Shown: in pieces, positions 63,257-64,000 of the stretch | Position numbering within the stretch: the first letter of the stretch is position 1 | Layout: each line of letters begins with the position of its first letter | Origin: Salinimicrobium sediminilitoris | Lineage (GTDB): Bacteria > Bacteroidota > Bacteroidia > Flavobacteriales > Flavobacteriaceae | Length of the DNA stretch: 64,000 nt | Reading direction: 5' to 3' | NCBI RefSeq assembly: GCF_020866905.1 | Contig: NZ_JAIVCC010000005.1 | Coordinates: 248,001 to 312,000, forward strand | The notes under the pieces: model-generated | What the model saw: only the letters and a program-made list of their open reading frames with translations | Database searches by the model: none | What the model was told of the DNA's origin: nothing | Program-made: the position numbers and the translations under genes

Positions 63257-64000
63257 ATGTTTCCATTAGAATTTTCTAAAAAACCTGTCCTCGTTTGCAA
63301 AGATCACACGGTAAGTGGAGAGTATTTCGAATTGAGAAAAGCAAAGGATCTTGATCTTTTAGCAACTTTTCCAAGACCCGATCTTGAGCAGTTACCATCT
63401 TATTATAAAAGCGAAAATTACATTTCCCATACCGATTCAAAAAAGGGTTTTTTTGATAAGGTTTATCAGCAGGTAAAAAACCTGATGCTTAAAAATAAGC
63501 TCAACTGGATTGAAAAAGAAAGAACGCCTGGAGCAAAAATATTAGATATTGGTGCAGGAACGGGAGACTTTTTGCGTGCGGCAAAAAACCGGAACTGGGA
63601 AGTATTTGGTGTCGAACCAAATCCTGATGCCCGGAAGCTTGCTGCAGAAAAAGGGGTGGAGTTGGAAAAAACAACATCTTCTTTTCCCGACCAGAGTTTT
63701 GATGTAATTACCATGTGGCATGTTTTAGAACACGTGCCCGATCTTGAGGAGCAGATAAAAGAACTTGACCGGCTTTTAAAACCCAATGGTCTTCTTGTTA
63801 TCGCGGTGCCAAATTTTAAAAGTGACGACGCCAAGAAATACAAAGATAATTGGGCAGCTTATGATGTGCCCAGGCATCTTTATCATTTCTCTCCTTCAGC
63901 TATTAAAAAAATTTTTAATTCCACAGGTTTTTTACTTACCTCTCAAAAAGGGCTTTTTTTTGATTCCTTTTATGTAAGCCTTCTTTCTGAAAAATATTCT
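63257..64000 (+). CDS. Class I SAM-dependent methyltransferase, 5' part only
   Basis: 248 residues are visible from the ATG at 63257; the gene runs off the right edge. The SAM-binding core is ILDIGAGTGDFLRAAKNRNWEVFGVEPN (about 95-122), then FDVITMWHVLEHVPDLEEQIKELDRLLKPNGLLVIAVPN, typical of Methyltransf_23-type domains. The N-terminal 70 residues contain a short YYKSENYISH segment seen in related methyltransferases near cell-envelope genes. Acceptor unknown. It lies 40 bp after mnmG, with parS site 2 in the gap. Confidence 0.9.
   Translation, partial: MFPLEFSKKPVLVCKDHTVSGEYFELRKAKDLDLLATFPRPDLEQLPSYYKSENYISHTDSKKGFFDKVYQQVKNLMLKNKLNWIEKERTPGAKILDIGAGTGDFLRAAKNRNWEVFGVEPNPDARKLAAEKGVELEKTTSSFPDQSFDVITMWHVLEHVPDLEEQIKELDRLLKPNGLLVIAVPNFKSDDAKKYKDNWAAYDVPRHLYHFSPSAIKKIFNSTGFLLTSQKGLFFDSFYVSLLSEKYS

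Noticed and set aside
1-64000. CRISPR array or rRNA operon
   Set aside because: No regularly spaced repeats and no rRNA-like sequence were seen.

Overview
The window looks like chromosomal DNA of a marine or halotolerant member of the Flavobacteriaceae (Bacteroidota). The evidence is TonB-dependent and CBM9/DUF5916-type outer-membrane proteins, a GH3 N-acetylglucosaminidase fused to a serine hydrolase, a PID-CTERM-like small protein, three monovalent cation/H+ antiporters in a row, AT-rich intergenic DNA, few Shine-Dalgarno sites, and several promoter-like TAnnTTTG elements with TTG upstream, the pattern known for flavobacterial primary sigma factors. The genus cannot be fixed from sequence alone. 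Most genes are ordinary core genes. The accessory material is concentrated at 11.5-15.1 kb around a tRNA(CAU) gene.

Layout. 0-3.3 kb: fabH (cut by the left edge), rpmF, a YceD-type protein and pdxA on the minus strand, divergent from riboflavin synthase; a small PID-CTERM-like membrane protein follows. 3.5-11.3 kb: a GluR0-type ligand-gated K+ channel, a twin-domain M16 lipoprotein peptidase, a DUF2809 membrane protein, a BLUF blue-light sensor and a large CBM9/DUF5916 outer-membrane protein. 11.5-15.1 kb: an Asp/Glu racemase homologue, an AT-rich AlbA_2/ATPase gene, tRNA(CAU), then a GIY-YIG nuclease gene bracketed by two defective 5' halves of the same tRNA. 15.1-22 kb: methylmalonyl-CoA epimerase, rbfA, a LolC/E-type permease, a small outer-membrane barrel, dusB and a TonB-dependent receptor. 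22-30.2 kb: a five-gene minus-strand peptidoglycan salvage cluster (sugar MFS permease, murQ, DigH-like glycosidase, NlpC/P60 peptidase, GH3-serine hydrolase). 30.4-38.2 kb: lepA and three antiporters carrying RCK or Usp-like regulatory domains. 38.2-49.6 kb: an MBL-fold hydrolase, S8, M1 and S41 peptidases, rnpA, elaA, rpiB, a DUF2007 protein, RNase R and a GIN-domain protein. 49.7-64 kb: a LysE exporter, tRNA-Cys, folB, glnS, a YtxH/holin-like stress operon, an SPFH protein, gltX, a DUF4175 coiled-coil protein, ybeY, mnmG and a methyltransferase cut by the right edge.

How it works together. The murQ cluster would release, import and degrade cell-wall amino sugars and stem peptides, but no MurNAc kinase is present. 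The S8, M1, S41 and M16 enzymes form an envelope or periplasmic proteolysis set. rpmF, rbfA, lepA, dusB, rnpA, rnr, ybeY, mnmG, glnS and gltX serve translation and RNA maturation. Two perfect parS-like palindromes flank mnmG, one of them inside the ybeY reading frame, which suggests an origin-proximal location; a 520-bp AT-rich gap at 45.6-46.2 kb with DnaA-box-like words is the best origin candidate in the window, though unproven.

The least ordinary feature is the GIY-YIG/tRNA-fragment arrangement at 14.5-15.1 kb. Two degenerate tRNA(CAU) 5' halves have a 20-bp palindrome in place of the D-loop core and bracket a small GIY-YIG nuclease gene next to the intact tRNA.
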